Positions 1-8,018 of a DNA stretch of 64,000 bases are shown here, in pieces. Position 1 is the first letter of the stretch. Every line of letters starts with the position of its first letter. The stretch lies in assembly GCA_002337455.1 (NCBI GenBank), contig DDGC01000002.1:80499-144498 (forward strand), written 5' to 3'. Origin of the DNA: Rhizobiales bacterium UBA1912 (lineage in GTDB: Bacteria; Pseudomonadota; Alphaproteobacteria; Rhizobiales; Devosiaceae). The notes below the pieces were generated by a model. It did not search any database, was not told the DNA's origin, and saw only the letters and a program-made list of their open reading frames with translations. Both the position numbers and the translations under genes were made by a program.

Positions 1-325
1 TGCCCAGTCGCTCGCGGTCATGGCGTTGGAGTGTCCTTGTGCCCTCGTCGCGGTGAAAACTGTCGCCCAGCGCAAACACGCGCCGCGCACCCGTGATCGT
101 GATATCGCGCTCAAGCCGCCTAAGCGTCATCGCGGTATCATAGGGCGGTAGCAATTGGCCCGACCGCGCATAGCTCGACAGCTTTTCGAGGTGCAGGTCG
201 GCGACGAGCAGGGCTTTAGTGTCTGGCCAATAGAGCGCGCCAGAGGGCAGCGGGACGAAGGTTTCGCCCGCAAACCTGATCGTTTCCTGTACCTCGATGC
301 CGCCGGTGGGCTGAGCCTGAGCCAA
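1..325 (-). CDS. pdeM: Ligase-associated DNA-damage-response endonuclease PdeM (5' part only)
   Basis: Partial: the gene runs leftward off the window edge, about 108 residues being visible. The protein has a metallophosphoesterase fold signature: ADLHLEK near residue 42 supplies the D-x-H metal ligands and ALGDSFH near residue 87 supplies the second G-D motif. PdeM proteins are metal-dependent phosphoesterases encoded beside the DNA-ligase-associated Lhr-type helicase, which is exactly the gene immediately upstream here. The helicase stop codon TAA is in frame and only 3 bases before a TTG, so TTG at 325 is the first usable start; no ATG occurs until well inside the fold. The two genes must be cotranscribed. 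Its rightmost part is certain; the remainder cannot be seen. Confidence 0.82.
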   Translation of the reverse strand, partial: MAQAQPTGGIEVQETIRFAGETFVPLPSGALYWPDTKALLVADLHLEKLSSYARSGQLLPPYDTAMTLRRLERDITITGARRVFALGDSFHRDEGTRTLQRHDRERLG

Positions 326-328
326 TTG

Positions 329-2830
329 TTATCCCTGGTTGGTCGGAATGTCGGTGCCGATCGCCTCTGCAATCAGATCTTCGGCGGCCTCGCGCAGTAC
401 CGCTTCTCGCGCTTCCCCGAAGATCGGTTCCTTGCCGATATCGAGCAATACAGGTACCGCAAGAGGCGAGATTCGGTCCAGTCGCTTGTGCTTGATGTGC
501 TGCTTGATCCGTCGCAACGCGAGCCCGAGACGTTCGATATCGAGCAGTCCCCGCGCCGCATCGCGCCGTGTGGCCTCGATCAGAATATGATCCGGCTCGT
601 GCTGGTAGAGCACGTCATAGATGATGTCCGAACTCACTGTGATCTGGCGCCCCGACTTTTCTTTGCCCGGATGCCGGCGTTCGATAAGTCCGGAAATGAT
701 GGCACAATTTCGGAAGGTGCGCTTCATGAGCGCCGATTCATCGAGCCAGGCTTCCAGATCATCGCCCAGCATGTCCTCATCTAACAATTGATCGAGCGAG
801 AGCCGGTTCGAAGCGATCAGCGCGCCAAGGTCCGAGGCGCACCAGATGGCGAGCGCGTAATCGGAAGCAACGAAACCCAGCGGCTGGGCGCGCGCCCGCT
901 CGAGCCTCCTTGTCAGCAACATCCCCAATGTCTGGTGGGCCAGGCGTCCCTCGAACGGATAGCAGACCATGTAGTGCTTGTCGGCGCGCGGGAAGGTTTC
1001 GACGAGGAGGCTATCGCTGTCGGGCAGGACCGACGCGTAGTTTTGCAGGTCGAGCCATTCACGCACCTGATCGGGCAAGACACGCCATGCCTCGGGGTTG
1101 GCGAGGATCTTGCGGACCTTCTCGGCGAGAAACGTCGAGAGCGGAAATTTGCCGCCCATGTAGGAGGGGATTTTCGGGTTATCGGAGAACGAGCGCGACA
1201 CATAGGCTTCAGTTTCAACGACACCTTCGAAGGCAACGATCTCTCCACCGAACATGAAGGTATCGCCGCGCACCAGTTGGTCGATGAAATATTCCTCGAT
1301 CTCGCCCAACATTCTGCCGCCGCGCCCGATTGGACCCGTCGTTGCGCCCTTGCGCACTCCCCGGGCCCGAACGAGCCGGACCTTGAGCATGGGTTCTTCG
1401 ACGATGGTGCCGACGTTCAATCGATATTGCTGGGCGATCTGGGGATTGGCGATGCGCCAGAGGCCATCGGCTGTCTTACGCAGTTTTGCGAACCGCTCAT
1501 AGGCCTTGAGCGCATAGCCGCCGGTCGAAACGAAATCGAGCACGCGGTGGAATTTTTCGCGCGTCAGGTCCTTGTAGGGCCAGGCCGATGTGATTTCGGC
1601 AAAGGTTTGGTCCTCATCGAGCGGGTCGGCGCAGGCGAGGCCCAGAATATGCTGGGCGAGAACGTCCAGCCCGCCGGGCAGGGGCGTTTCGCTGTCCTGC
1701 GCGCCTTCGGCCACCGATTCGAGTGCCGCTTCGCATTCTAGCACTTCGAAACGGTTGGCCGGAACGAACATTGCCTTGGACGGGTCGTCGAGCCGGTGGT
1801 TGGCGCGCCCGATCCTCTGAAGCATGCGCGAGGCACCCTTGGGCGCGCCGACCTGCACTACAAGATCGACATCGCCCCAGTCGATGCCCAGATCGAGTGT
1901 TGACGTACAGACCACGGCGCGCAGCACGCCCGAGACCATGGCGCTCTCCACCTTGCGGCGCTGCTCGACGGAAAGCGAGCCGTGATGGAGCGCAATGGGC
2001 AGAGCCTCGTCGTTGATGGCCCACAGGTTCTGGAACAGCATCTCGGCCTGGGAGCGGGTATTGACGAACAAGAGCGTGGTCCCATGCTCTTTGATCGTTC
2101 CGTACAGGTCCGGCACGGCATAGGCAGCCGAGTGGCCGGCCCAAGGCAATATTTGCTCGCTGGCGAGGATCGAGAGCTGCGGCGGGGCGCCACCGGGCGC
2201 ATTGAGCAGCACCGCAGGGTTTGGCGCGACGGGCGCAGCGATCCAGTCGCGCAGAATTTCGGGCTGGGCAACGGTCGCCGAAAGCGCAGTAACCTTTACC
2301 TGGGGGGACAATCTGGCCAGCCGGGCGACGCCGAGGCTGAGCAGATCGCCGCGTTTTGAGGTGACCAGTGCGTGCAGTTCATCGAGCACTATGCGCCTCA
2401 AACTACCAAACAGCCTTTTGCTGTCGGGATGGCTGAGGAGCAACGCCAGTTGTTCCGGCGTCGTCATCAGGATGTGCGGCGGATCGAAGCGTTGGCGCTG
2501 GCGTCGCGAAGCCGGGGTGTCACCGGTCCGGGTCTCGACCTTGATCTTTAACCCCATTTCGCGCACCGGATCGCCCAGATTGCGCGCCACATCGACCGCC
2601 AACGCCTTGAGCGGGGAGATGTAGAGGGTGTGTAGCCCCTCCATGGGATTTGCGATCAGATCTTCGATCGAAGGAAGAAACCCAGCCAGAGTTTTACCCG
2701 CCCCGGTCGGGGCGATCAGCAGTACCGAGTTGCCGGCCCGCTCGGCTTCGAGCACCGCCAATTGGTGCGGGCGTGCCCGCCATCCCTTGGCAGCGAACCA
2801 GTCGGCAACGGTGGGGGAAAGCGCGGTCAC
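329..2830 (-). CDS. Ligase-associated DEXH-box DNA helicase (Lhr family)
   Basis: 833 residues, the usual length for the short Lhr-type ATP-dependent helicases tied to a DNA ligase and nuclease repair set. Superfamily 2 motifs appear in order: Walker A APTGAGKT near residue 40, DELHAL (DExH) near 149, SAT near 184, and motif VI QRIGRANH near 340, followed by the winged-helix and Lhr C-terminal core. Family members translocate 3'-5' on single-stranded DNA and are thought to act in repair. It is followed at once by pdeM, which supports the ligase-associated label; the ligase and exonuclease genes would lie beyond the left edge if present. Not the full-length (about 1500 residue) Lhr. Confidence 0.93.
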   Translation of the reverse strand: MTALSPTVADWFAAKGWRARPHQLAVLEAERAGNSVLLIAPTGAGKTLAGFLPSIEDLIANPMEGLHTLYISPLKALAVDVARNLGDPVREMGLKIKVETRTGDTPASRRQRQRFDPPHILMTTPEQLALLLSHPDSKRLFGSLRRIVLDELHALVTSKRGDLLSLGVARLARLSPQVKVTALSATVAQPEILRDWIAAPVAPNPAVLLNAPGGAPPQLSILASEQILPWAGHSAAYAVPDLYGTIKEHGTTLLFVNTRSQAEMLFQNLWAINDEALPIALHHGSLSVEQRRKVESAMVSGVLRAVVCTSTLDLGIDWGDVDLVVQVGAPKGASRMLQRIGRANHRLDDPSKAMFVPANRFEVLECEAALESVAEGAQDSETPLPGGLDVLAQHILGLACADPLDEDQTFAEITSAWPYKDLTREKFHRVLDFVSTGGYALKAYERFAKLRKTADGLWRIANPQIAQQYRLNVGTIVEEPMLKVRLVRARGVRKGATTGPIGRGGRMLGEIEEYFIDQLVRGDTFMFGGEIVAFEGVVETEAYVSRSFSDNPKIPSYMGGKFPLSTFLAEKVRKILANPEAWRVLPDQVREWLDLQNYASVLPDSDSLLVETFPRADKHYMVCYPFEGRLAHQTLGMLLTRRLERARAQPLGFVASDYALAIWCASDLGALIASNRLSLDQLLDEDMLGDDLEAWLDESALMKRTFRNCAIISGLIERRHPGKEKSGRQITVSSDIIYDVLYQHEPDHILIEATRRDAARGLLDIERLGLALRRIKQHIKHKRLDRISPLAVPVLLDIGKEPIFGEAREAVLREAAEDLIAEAIGTDIPTNQG

Positions 2831-2908
2831 GTTATCGGCAGCTCTTTAATTGGCCATTGTCGGCGCCTATGTGGCATCATGAGCAGAATCGATGGACCCG
2901 ATGGACCG

Positions 2909-3217
2909 ATGCCCGAGACTATGGACAACCGCGAAACAAATCAAAGACCGAGCTGGCTGGAATCGTTTCTAGGCGGGACGCCAGGACGGGTTGTCGTCCG
3001 GCTGATCCTGATGAGCCTGGTCGTGGGCTTTTTGATGTCGATCTTCGGGATCAGTCCCGACGCCATATTCCGTTCGATCCAGGGCTTCATCAACTCGATC
3101 TTCGACAACGGGTTCGAGGTCTTCCGCGACGGTTTTGCCTATATGCTGACCGGCGCCGTGATCGTCATTCCACTGTGGTTCATCGGACGGCTTATGGCTG
3201 CCGGGCGGAGGCGCTAG
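2909..3217 (+). CDS. DUF6460 family small membrane protein
   Basis: About 102 residues. The body has the conserved FLGGTPGRVVVRL opening, a hydrophobic helix (LMSLVVGFLMSIFGI), an amphipathic middle (IFRSIQGFINSIFDNG) and a second hydrophobic helix (LTGAVIVIPLWFIGRLM), ending in a basic tail. This matches the DUF6460 layout common in Hyphomicrobiales; function unknown, presumably inner membrane. In-frame ATG codons exist at 2879, 2909 and 2921 and none has a clear ribosome-binding site; homologues are about 90-100 residues, favouring one of the later two. Divergent from the helicase gene. Confidence 0.75.
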   Translation: MPETMDNRETNQRPSWLESFLGGTPGRVVVRLILMSLVVGFLMSIFGISPDAIFRSIQGFINSIFDNGFEVFRDGFAYMLTGAVIVIPLWFIGRLMAAGRRR

Positions 3218-3311
3218 GCCATAGCCTGTTGAGCAGATCGGTGGCGGCAATTAGGATGGTGGCAGCGACATACGCCGCCTTTCCGATTTAAAGCCATTCA
3301 AGGTCATACCC

Positions 3312-4079
3312 ATGTCTCCCGTCATCTTCATTACCGGCGCCACGTCCGGCTTCGGCGCGGCCACCGCGCGGCTTTTTGCAAAGAACGGCTGGAAAGTCAT
3401 CGCAACTGGCCGCAGGCGTGAACGGCTGGCCGAGCTCGAGGCGGAGTTCCCCGAGATCGTCCACGGGATCGAGATGGACTTGACCGACAAGGCGTCGATC
3501 AAACGCGCCGTCTCGGCCATCCCTGAAAATTTCAAGCCGGTCACCTGCCTGTTCAACAATGGCGGGCTGGCGCTGGGCACGGGTGCCGTTCCCGATATCG
3601 ATACCGATCAGTGGCAGACGATGATCGACACCAATATCGTTGGGCTGCTGCACACGACCCTTGAAGTGCTGCCGCTGGTCAAGCAGGTGGGCCGCGGGTC
3701 CTCGATCATCAATGTCGGCTCGATTGCCGGACGCTTTGCTTATACCGGCGGCAATGTCTATGGCGCGACGAAGGCCTTCGTGCATCAGTTTTCGATGAAC
3801 TTACGCACCGACACAATGGGCACGGGTATTCGCATCACCTCGCTTGAGCCTGGCCATGCGAAATCGGAATTTACCGCCGTACGCACGGGCGGCGATTTCG
3901 AGGCCAACGAAAAGATGTACGCCGACAACGAACCGCTGCTGCCCGAGGATATCGCCAATACCGTATGGTGGCTGGCCAATCTGCCGGCGCATGTGAACGT
4001 CAATTCCATCGAAATCATGCCGGCCTGTCAGGTGCCCACCCGGCCGGTTCTGCTCAAAAAGAGCGACTTTGAGAACTAA
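3312..4079 (+). CDS. SDR family NADP-dependent oxidoreductase (YdfG-like)
   Basis: 255 residues, a classical short-chain dehydrogenase. The N-terminal nucleotide site is TGATSGFG (residues 8-15), followed by the ATGRRRERL arginine pair typical of NADP users; the NNGG loop is near residue 81, and the catalytic triad is S (NVGSIAG), Y and K (YGATK). The spacing and the C-terminal EPG...SEF region resemble YdfG/serine 3-dehydrogenase type enzymes that act on 3-hydroxy acids such as L-allo-threonine, or reduce malonic semialdehyde. Substrate is inferred, not shown. Likely monocistronic or cotranscribed with the MATE gene 54 bases downstream. Confidence 0.88.
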   Translation: MSPVIFITGATSGFGAATARLFAKNGWKVIATGRRRERLAELEAEFPEIVHGIEMDLTDKASIKRAVSAIPENFKPVTCLFNNGGLALGTGAVPDIDTDQWQTMIDTNIVGLLHTTLEVLPLVKQVGRGSSIINVGSIAGRFAYTGGNVYGATKAFVHQFSMNLRTDTMGTGIRITSLEPGHAKSEFTAVRTGGDFEANEKMYADNEPLLPEDIANTVWWLANLPAHVNVNSIEIMPACQVPTRPVLLKKSDFEN

Positions 4080-4133
4080 TCGAGGCAGAATCGGCTAGGG
4101 TAATCGTCCCTCCTCTTCCCCGGTTTCCTTTTG

Positions 4134-5471
4134 ATGAGCATATCGGTTCACTCGTTCGAGGTTCACCATCGCGATGTGTGGGCCATAGCCGTTCCGGCCT
4201 CGGTGGCGTTTATCACCGAGCCCGTGGCGGGCATCATCGATACCGCCGTCATCGGACAACTGGGCGATGCGGGGCTGCTTGGTGGGCTTTCGCTCGGTGC
4301 GGCGGGGTTCAGCGTCATCTTTGCGCTGGCCTTCTTCCTACGCTTCGGGACGGCCGGGTTGACCGCACAGGCCATTGGCGCTCGCGATCCACTCGATGGG
4401 CTGCTGCATATGGCGCGTGCCATGGTCGCTGCGGCGGTTCTGGGTGTGCTCCTTCTGGCGCTCTCCTATCCCATCTATCTCGGCTTTGCGGCAGCGCTGG
4501 CGCCGCCACCCGACGCAGCCGGGGCCTTTGCCGATTACATGGGCGTACGCATGTGGTCAGTACCGTTCGTCCTGATCAATTTTGTGCTGCTCGGATGGTT
4601 TTATGGCCGGGCCGATGCACGCACGGGCATGTGGCTGCAAATTCTCATCAACGTGATCAATATCGTCCTCAGCGTCTGGTTCGTTCAGGGGTTGGGCTGG
4701 GGCGTTCCGGGCGTTGCCTGGGCAACCGTTGTCGGGCAGGCCGTTGCCGCTGTCGCGGGTGGGGCCATCGCCATAAGACATTATGGCGGCATCGGACCGA
4801 TCCTCGCCAATAGCACGCTTCCTGCCCTGCTCGACGCTGCGGCGATCAAGCGCATGATCGGGTTGAGCCGTGATCTCATCATCCGCTCGGCGGCGCTTAT
4901 GGGCGCCTTTGCCTATTTCGCCGCGCAGGGCGCGCGCATGGGCGAGATCGAACTGGCATCCAACGCCATTCTGCTGCAGCTTTTCTCGGTCTCGGCGTTC
5001 TTTCTCGACGGGATCGCCACGGCCTCGGAACAATTGTGCGGCAAGGCAGTCGGCGCGCGCTGGCGTCCTGCTTTCGAGCGGGCTACCAAGCTCACGCTGG
5101 GCTGGGGTCTCCTGATCGCGGGGACGTTGAGTTTGTTGCTGCTCAGTTTCGGATGGTTGGCCATCGATCTGATGACCACCAATGTCGAGGTGCGCGAAAT
5201 GGCCCGGGTCTTTCTGGTCATGGCGGCCCTGACCCCGCTCACCGGCATGCCCGCTTTCGTTTATGATGGGGTGATGATCGGTGCGACCCTTAACGTTACG
5301 ATGCGCAACGGGATGATCGTTTCGCTCATCGTCTATCTTGCAACCGCCATGATCCTGCAGCCGATCTTCGGCCTTTGGGGGCTGTGGATCGCCCTGCATG
5401 TCCTGTTGCTCGTGCGCGCCGGCATCTATGCGATCGCTATCGAGCGTCGGAAGGACGCGATTTTCGCCTAG
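4134..5471 (+). CDS. MATE family efflux transporter (DinF branch)
   Basis: 445 residues with about 12 predicted hydrophobic helices. The opening WAIAVPASVAFITEPVAGIIDTA.. is the DinF-type MATE signature (a P in helix 1 and the IDTAVIGQLG loop). MATE carriers export cationic compounds in exchange for Na+ or H+ across the inner membrane. The frame also has a TTG at 4131 directly before the ATG at 4134; I use the ATG. No cognate regulator is adjacent, so the substrate is unknown. Confidence 0.9.
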   Translation: MSISVHSFEVHHRDVWAIAVPASVAFITEPVAGIIDTAVIGQLGDAGLLGGLSLGAAGFSVIFALAFFLRFGTAGLTAQAIGARDPLDGLLHMARAMVAAAVLGVLLLALSYPIYLGFAAALAPPPDAAGAFADYMGVRMWSVPFVLINFVLLGWFYGRADARTGMWLQILINVINIVLSVWFVQGLGWGVPGVAWATVVGQAVAAVAGGAIAIRHYGGIGPILANSTLPALLDAAAIKRMIGLSRDLIIRSAALMGAFAYFAAQGARMGEIELASNAILLQLFSVSAFFLDGIATASEQLCGKAVGARWRPAFERATKLTLGWGLLIAGTLSLLLLSFGWLAIDLMTTNVEVREMARVFLVMAALTPLTGMPAFVYDGVMIGATLNVTMRNGMIVSLIVYLATAMILQPIFGLWGLWIALHVLLLVRAGIYAIAIERRKDAIFA

Positions 5472-5488
5472 GGCCCCGTTTTTTTTCG

Positions 5489-5539
5489 CGCGTTCGAACC
5501 GATAAAGTGGTCCCAACTTTACCTGGACACGCTCTAAAG
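5489..5539. repeat. Dispersed palindromic repeat, copy 1
   Basis: Intergenic palindrome between the MATE gene and pyrD with arms TAAAGT (5503-5508) and ACTTTA (5516-5521), preceded by CGAACCGA and followed by CACGCTCTAAAG. The CGAACCG flank and the CTCTAAAG tail recur in copy 3 at 58.9 kb, which is what makes this a repeat rather than a chance hairpin. It sits between converging genes, so it could also stop or protect both transcripts. This is the most diverged copy in the window. Confidence 0.55.
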
Positions 5540-6634
5540 CGTTATTCTGCCTTCGGCCCAATCCTTTACCGCCACGCCGGTGAGCCCTGAAACATTGGCG
5601 AGCCTGCGTTCAATGACGGCGTGCGAAAGCCCTGACTTGATCTCCTCGATCATTTCGAGCCCGCCATAGACCAGTGCCGAATAGAGCTGGACGACATTGG
5701 CCCCCGCCTCGAACTTGGCGATGGCGCTTTGAGCCGAGTGTATACCGCCCACCCCGATCAGCGGGAAATCCGGGCCGAGCCGCAAGCGCATCTGGGCGAG
5801 GCGCCGCGTCGCGAGATTAAACAGGGGCCTGCCCGAAAGTCCGCCGGTTTCCTCGGCATTTTCGAGACCGGCCACCGCATCGCGCGAAATTGTCGTGTTG
5901 GAAACAATCAGCCCATCAATGCCGCTTTCGAGCACTGTTCTGGCGATGGAATCCATTTCGGTTTCATCAAGGTCGGGGGCGATCTTGAGCAGTATCGATG
6001 TCTGCCGGGGCTGGGTGGCACGGGTTTCGACCAAAGCGGCCAGCAAGCGCCTGAGGGCATCCTCGGCCTGCAGGTTGCGAAGGCCGGGCGTATTGGGCGA
6101 GGAAACGTTGGCCGTGAGATAGTCGGCCAGTGGCGAGAAGGTCTTCACGCCCGCCACATAGTCTGCCACGAAGTCTTCACTGTCCTTGTTGGCGCCGATA
6201 TTGACGCCCACCGTCTGGCCCGGCGTGCGGTCCTTGAGCCGCTCGAAGGCGGCCTCGTGGCCTTCATTATTGAAGCCCAGCCGGTTGACGACGCCCAGCG
6301 CGTCAGGGATGCGGAATACTCTTGGCGTGGGATTGCCCTGTTGCGGACGTGGCGTGACCGTCCCCACTTCCACGAACCCGAACCCGGCCTTGGCGAGCGG
6401 GCCGAACACTTCGGCGTTCTTGTCAAAACCCGGCGCCATACCGATGGGATTGGGAAGATCCAGTCCGCAGAACCTGGTCGCCAGATTTTCCTGAGACGGC
6501 GCACCGGACGGCGCCAATCCGAATTTGAGAGCGTTGATGGTCGCCCTGTGCGCGGTCTCTGCGTCCATGCGCATCAGCGCGTCCTGGGCCAGCTTCTGAA
6601 TTGTCGCGCTGCGCAACAAGTCCCCGATGCCCAT
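5534..6634 (-). CDS. pyrD: Dihydroorotate dehydrogenase (quinone), class 2
   Basis: 366 residues. Oxidises dihydroorotate to orotate in pyrimidine synthesis, passing electrons through FMN to membrane quinone. Class 2 is shown by the N-terminal helical extension (GDLLRSATIQKLAQDALMRM) and the catalytic serine motif ANVSSPNTPGL near residue 180 instead of the class 1 cysteine; FMN-site motifs APGFDKN, VGVNIGANKD and IGVGGI are all present. The reading frame extends 43 codons upstream, but ATG at 6634 overlaps the stop of the DUF952 gene (TGATG), indicating translational coupling and fixing the start. Confidence 0.95.
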   Translation of the reverse strand: MGIGDLLRSATIQKLAQDALMRMDAETAHRATINALKFGLAPSGAPSQENLATRFCGLDLPNPIGMAPGFDKNAEVFGPLAKAGFGFVEVGTVTPRPQQGNPTPRVFRIPDALGVVNRLGFNNEGHEAAFERLKDRTPGQTVGVNIGANKDSEDFVADYVAGVKTFSPLADYLTANVSSPNTPGLRNLQAEDALRRLLAALVETRATQPRQTSILLKIAPDLDETEMDSIARTVLESGIDGLIVSNTTISRDAVAGLENAEETGGLSGRPLFNLATRRLAQMRLRLGPDFPLIGVGGIHSAQSAIAKFEAGANVVQLYSALVYGGLEMIEEIKSGLSHAVIERRLANVSGLTGVAVKDWAEGRITL

Positions 6635-6978
6635 CACGAAACCTCCGGCAGGTCGAAACCGCCATCCGGCCGCGCATCGAGACTGCGCTCGGCGATGACT
6701 GCCGCCATTGGAAGGGGTGCATAAAGATGGGGAAAAAGCTGCCCCCCGCGTGAGGGTTCCCATATGAGATCGGTGCCGATCATATCGGGTTCGATTGTCG
6801 CCAGCACCAATCCGGTGGCCCCGCGGTAATGCTTTTCCAGCGTTTCGGCCAGTTGAGCAGCGGTCGAAAAATGGATGTAACCATCGGCGATATCGACTGG
6901 CGTACCGGTCAGTTGCCCTGATTTACGCGCATTCGCCCAATCATTGATTGAAACGATTTTATAAATCGGTTCGGCCAT
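6634..6978 (-). CDS. DUF952 domain-containing protein
   Basis: 114 residues, a single DUF952 domain: KIV...DW near the start, DGYIHFSTAAQL near residue 32, and LFPHLYAPLP near residue 83. DUF952 proteins resemble glutathione S-transferase-related small cytosolic proteins; no activity is established. The start ATG at 6978 follows AGGAGAAAAC. The gene ends in TGATG overlap with pyrD, so the two form one transcript; this pairing is common in Hyphomicrobiales, but the reason is unknown. Confidence 0.85.
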   Translation of the reverse strand: MAEPIYKIVSINDWANARKSGQLTGTPVDIADGYIHFSTAAQLAETLEKHYRGATGLVLATIEPDMIGTDLIWEPSRGGQLFPHLYAPLPMAAVIAERSLDARPDGGFDLPEVS

Positions 6979-7070
6979 GTTTTCTCCTGTGGCGCTTGGT
7001 CTAGCTGCCGAAGGTGACCCTGCCAAGTATGGAAGCATCTTTACAAGAGAGCAGTACCGTAATAGGACTA

Positions 7071-7109
7071 GTTTCCAGATTATAGGGATATTATTCCTTT
7101 TCTGGAAAC
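7071..7109. promoter_or_regulatory. Inverted repeat, probable operator of the S24 repressor
   Basis: Perfect 8-bp inverted repeat GTTTCCAG (7071-7078) and CTGGAAAC (7102-7109), 31 bp centre to centre, roughly three helical turns. The right arm ends 9 bp before the repressor start codon. The AT-rich spacer holds TATAGGGATAT, a possible -10. The layout suits autorepression, and the same element also faces the divergent DUF952-pyrD transcript start (6978). Inferred from symmetry and position only. Confidence 0.55.
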
Positions 7110-7118
7110 GATCTGTCC

Positions 7119-7751
7119 ATGTTGTCTCATCGCGCCATCTGGGAAGCTCTCGACAGCCTAGCCGACCGACACGGCCTGTCGGCGTCGGGCCTTGCCAAGC
7201 TGGCGGGACTGGATGCGACGGCGTTCAATCCGTCCAAGCGCGTCAGCAAGGATGGACGGGAGCGCTGGCCATCGACCGAATCGGTTGCCAAGGTACTCGA
7301 GGCCACCAGCGAAACCTTCGATTCCCTTCTCTCGGGCGGGCTGAACTACAACCAGAATGCTGGCAGGCGCGTCGTGCCGCTTTTGGGATTCGCCCAGGCC
7401 GGTTCGGGGGGCTATTTCGATGCGGCGGGGTTTCCCGCCGGACAGGGCTGGGATGAGGTCCGCTTTCCCGGGCTGGGAGATGGCACTGCCTATGCGCTCG
7501 AGGTAACCGGAGAATCCATGCAGCCGCTCTATCGCGATGGCGACTATATTATCGTCTCGCCTACCGAACAGTTGCGGCGTGGGGACCGGGTTGTGGCCCG
7601 TACGCAGGATGGGGAGGTAATGGCCAAGATTTTGCATCGGCGCACCGAAAAGCAGATCGAACTTCACTCGATCAACCCCGACCATCCGCCGCGCGTCTTC
7701 AAACCCGAAGAAATCGACTGGATCGCCCGTATTCTGTGGGCAAGCCAGTAG
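7119..7751 (+). CDS. S24 family LexA-like repressor with N-terminal HTH
   Basis: 210 residues. Residues 1-70 form a helix-turn-helix domain (LSASGLAKLAGLDATAFN). Residues 85-205 form the S24 peptidase/dimerisation domain: candidate self-cleavage bond A94-G95 in GFAQAG, catalytic S133 in TGESMQP and K170 in EVMAKI, as in LexA, UmuD and lambda CI. The active-site residues are intact, so RecA-stimulated autocleavage is possible. No phage genes lie near, and homologues of this shape occur as chromosomal regulators in alphaproteobacteria. There is no obvious Shine-Dalgarno before ATG 7119. It is not LexA itself (N-terminal domain differs). Confidence 0.85.
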   Translation: MLSHRAIWEALDSLADRHGLSASGLAKLAGLDATAFNPSKRVSKDGRERWPSTESVAKVLEATSETFDSLLSGGLNYNQNAGRRVVPLLGFAQAGSGGYFDAAGFPAGQGWDEVRFPGLGDGTAYALEVTGESMQPLYRDGDYIIVSPTEQLRRGDRVVARTQDGEVMAKILHRRTEKQIELHSINPDHPPRVFKPEEIDWIARILWASQ

Positions 7752-7753
7752 CA

Positions 7754-7773
7754 GCGGTCAAAATTTCGACCGC
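7754..7773. terminator. Hairpin between convergent genes
   Basis: GCGGTC (7754-7759) pairs with GACCGC (7768-7773) around an AT-rich 8-base loop, immediately after the S24 repressor stop and before the end of the small minus-strand gene. There is no long T-run, so it is a weak candidate for a bidirectional terminator. Confidence 0.3.
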
Positions 7774-7802
7774 CTAGGACGCCCATTTGCCAATGCCGGC
7801 GG

Positions 7803-8012
7803 TCAGTTTTCTTCGAGTTGATATTTTATCATCATCAGGGCGGCGGCGCGGCTCATGGCAATATCTCGCGGATCGGCGAGATCGGTTTCAAAGCGGGCGC
7901 ATAGATCGCGATAGGAACCCATCAGACTGGCGGCGCGCGGGTCGGTATCGAACCGCGCTTCCATGCGCGCGATGGTTGCCTGAAGGTCGGCGAGGTCGGG
8001 GGTGACCGCCAT
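7803..8012 (-). CDS. Small conserved hypothetical protein downstream of lysS
   Basis: 69 residues, acidic and helical (DLADLQATIARMEARFDTDPRAAS..), ending in a Tyr-Gln-Leu tail. No membrane segment or cysteine. It begins 6 bases after the lysS stop on the same strand, so it is almost certainly cotranscribed with lysS. I do not recognise the family and assign no function. Confidence 0.6.
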   Translation of the reverse strand: MAVTPDLADLQATIARMEARFDTDPRAASLMGSYRDLCARFETDLADPRDIAMSRAAALMMIKYQLEEN

Positions 8013-8018
8013 GGGTCG

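Noticed and set aside
788..1741. Long plus-strand frame opposite the Lhr-type helicase
   Set aside because: Composition is that of a reverse-strand shadow of a GC-rich gene; the opposite strand has clear helicase motifs.
4557..5561. 334-codon minus-strand frame opposite the MATE gene
   Set aside because: Low-complexity, charged, no motif; a shadow of the transporter gene.
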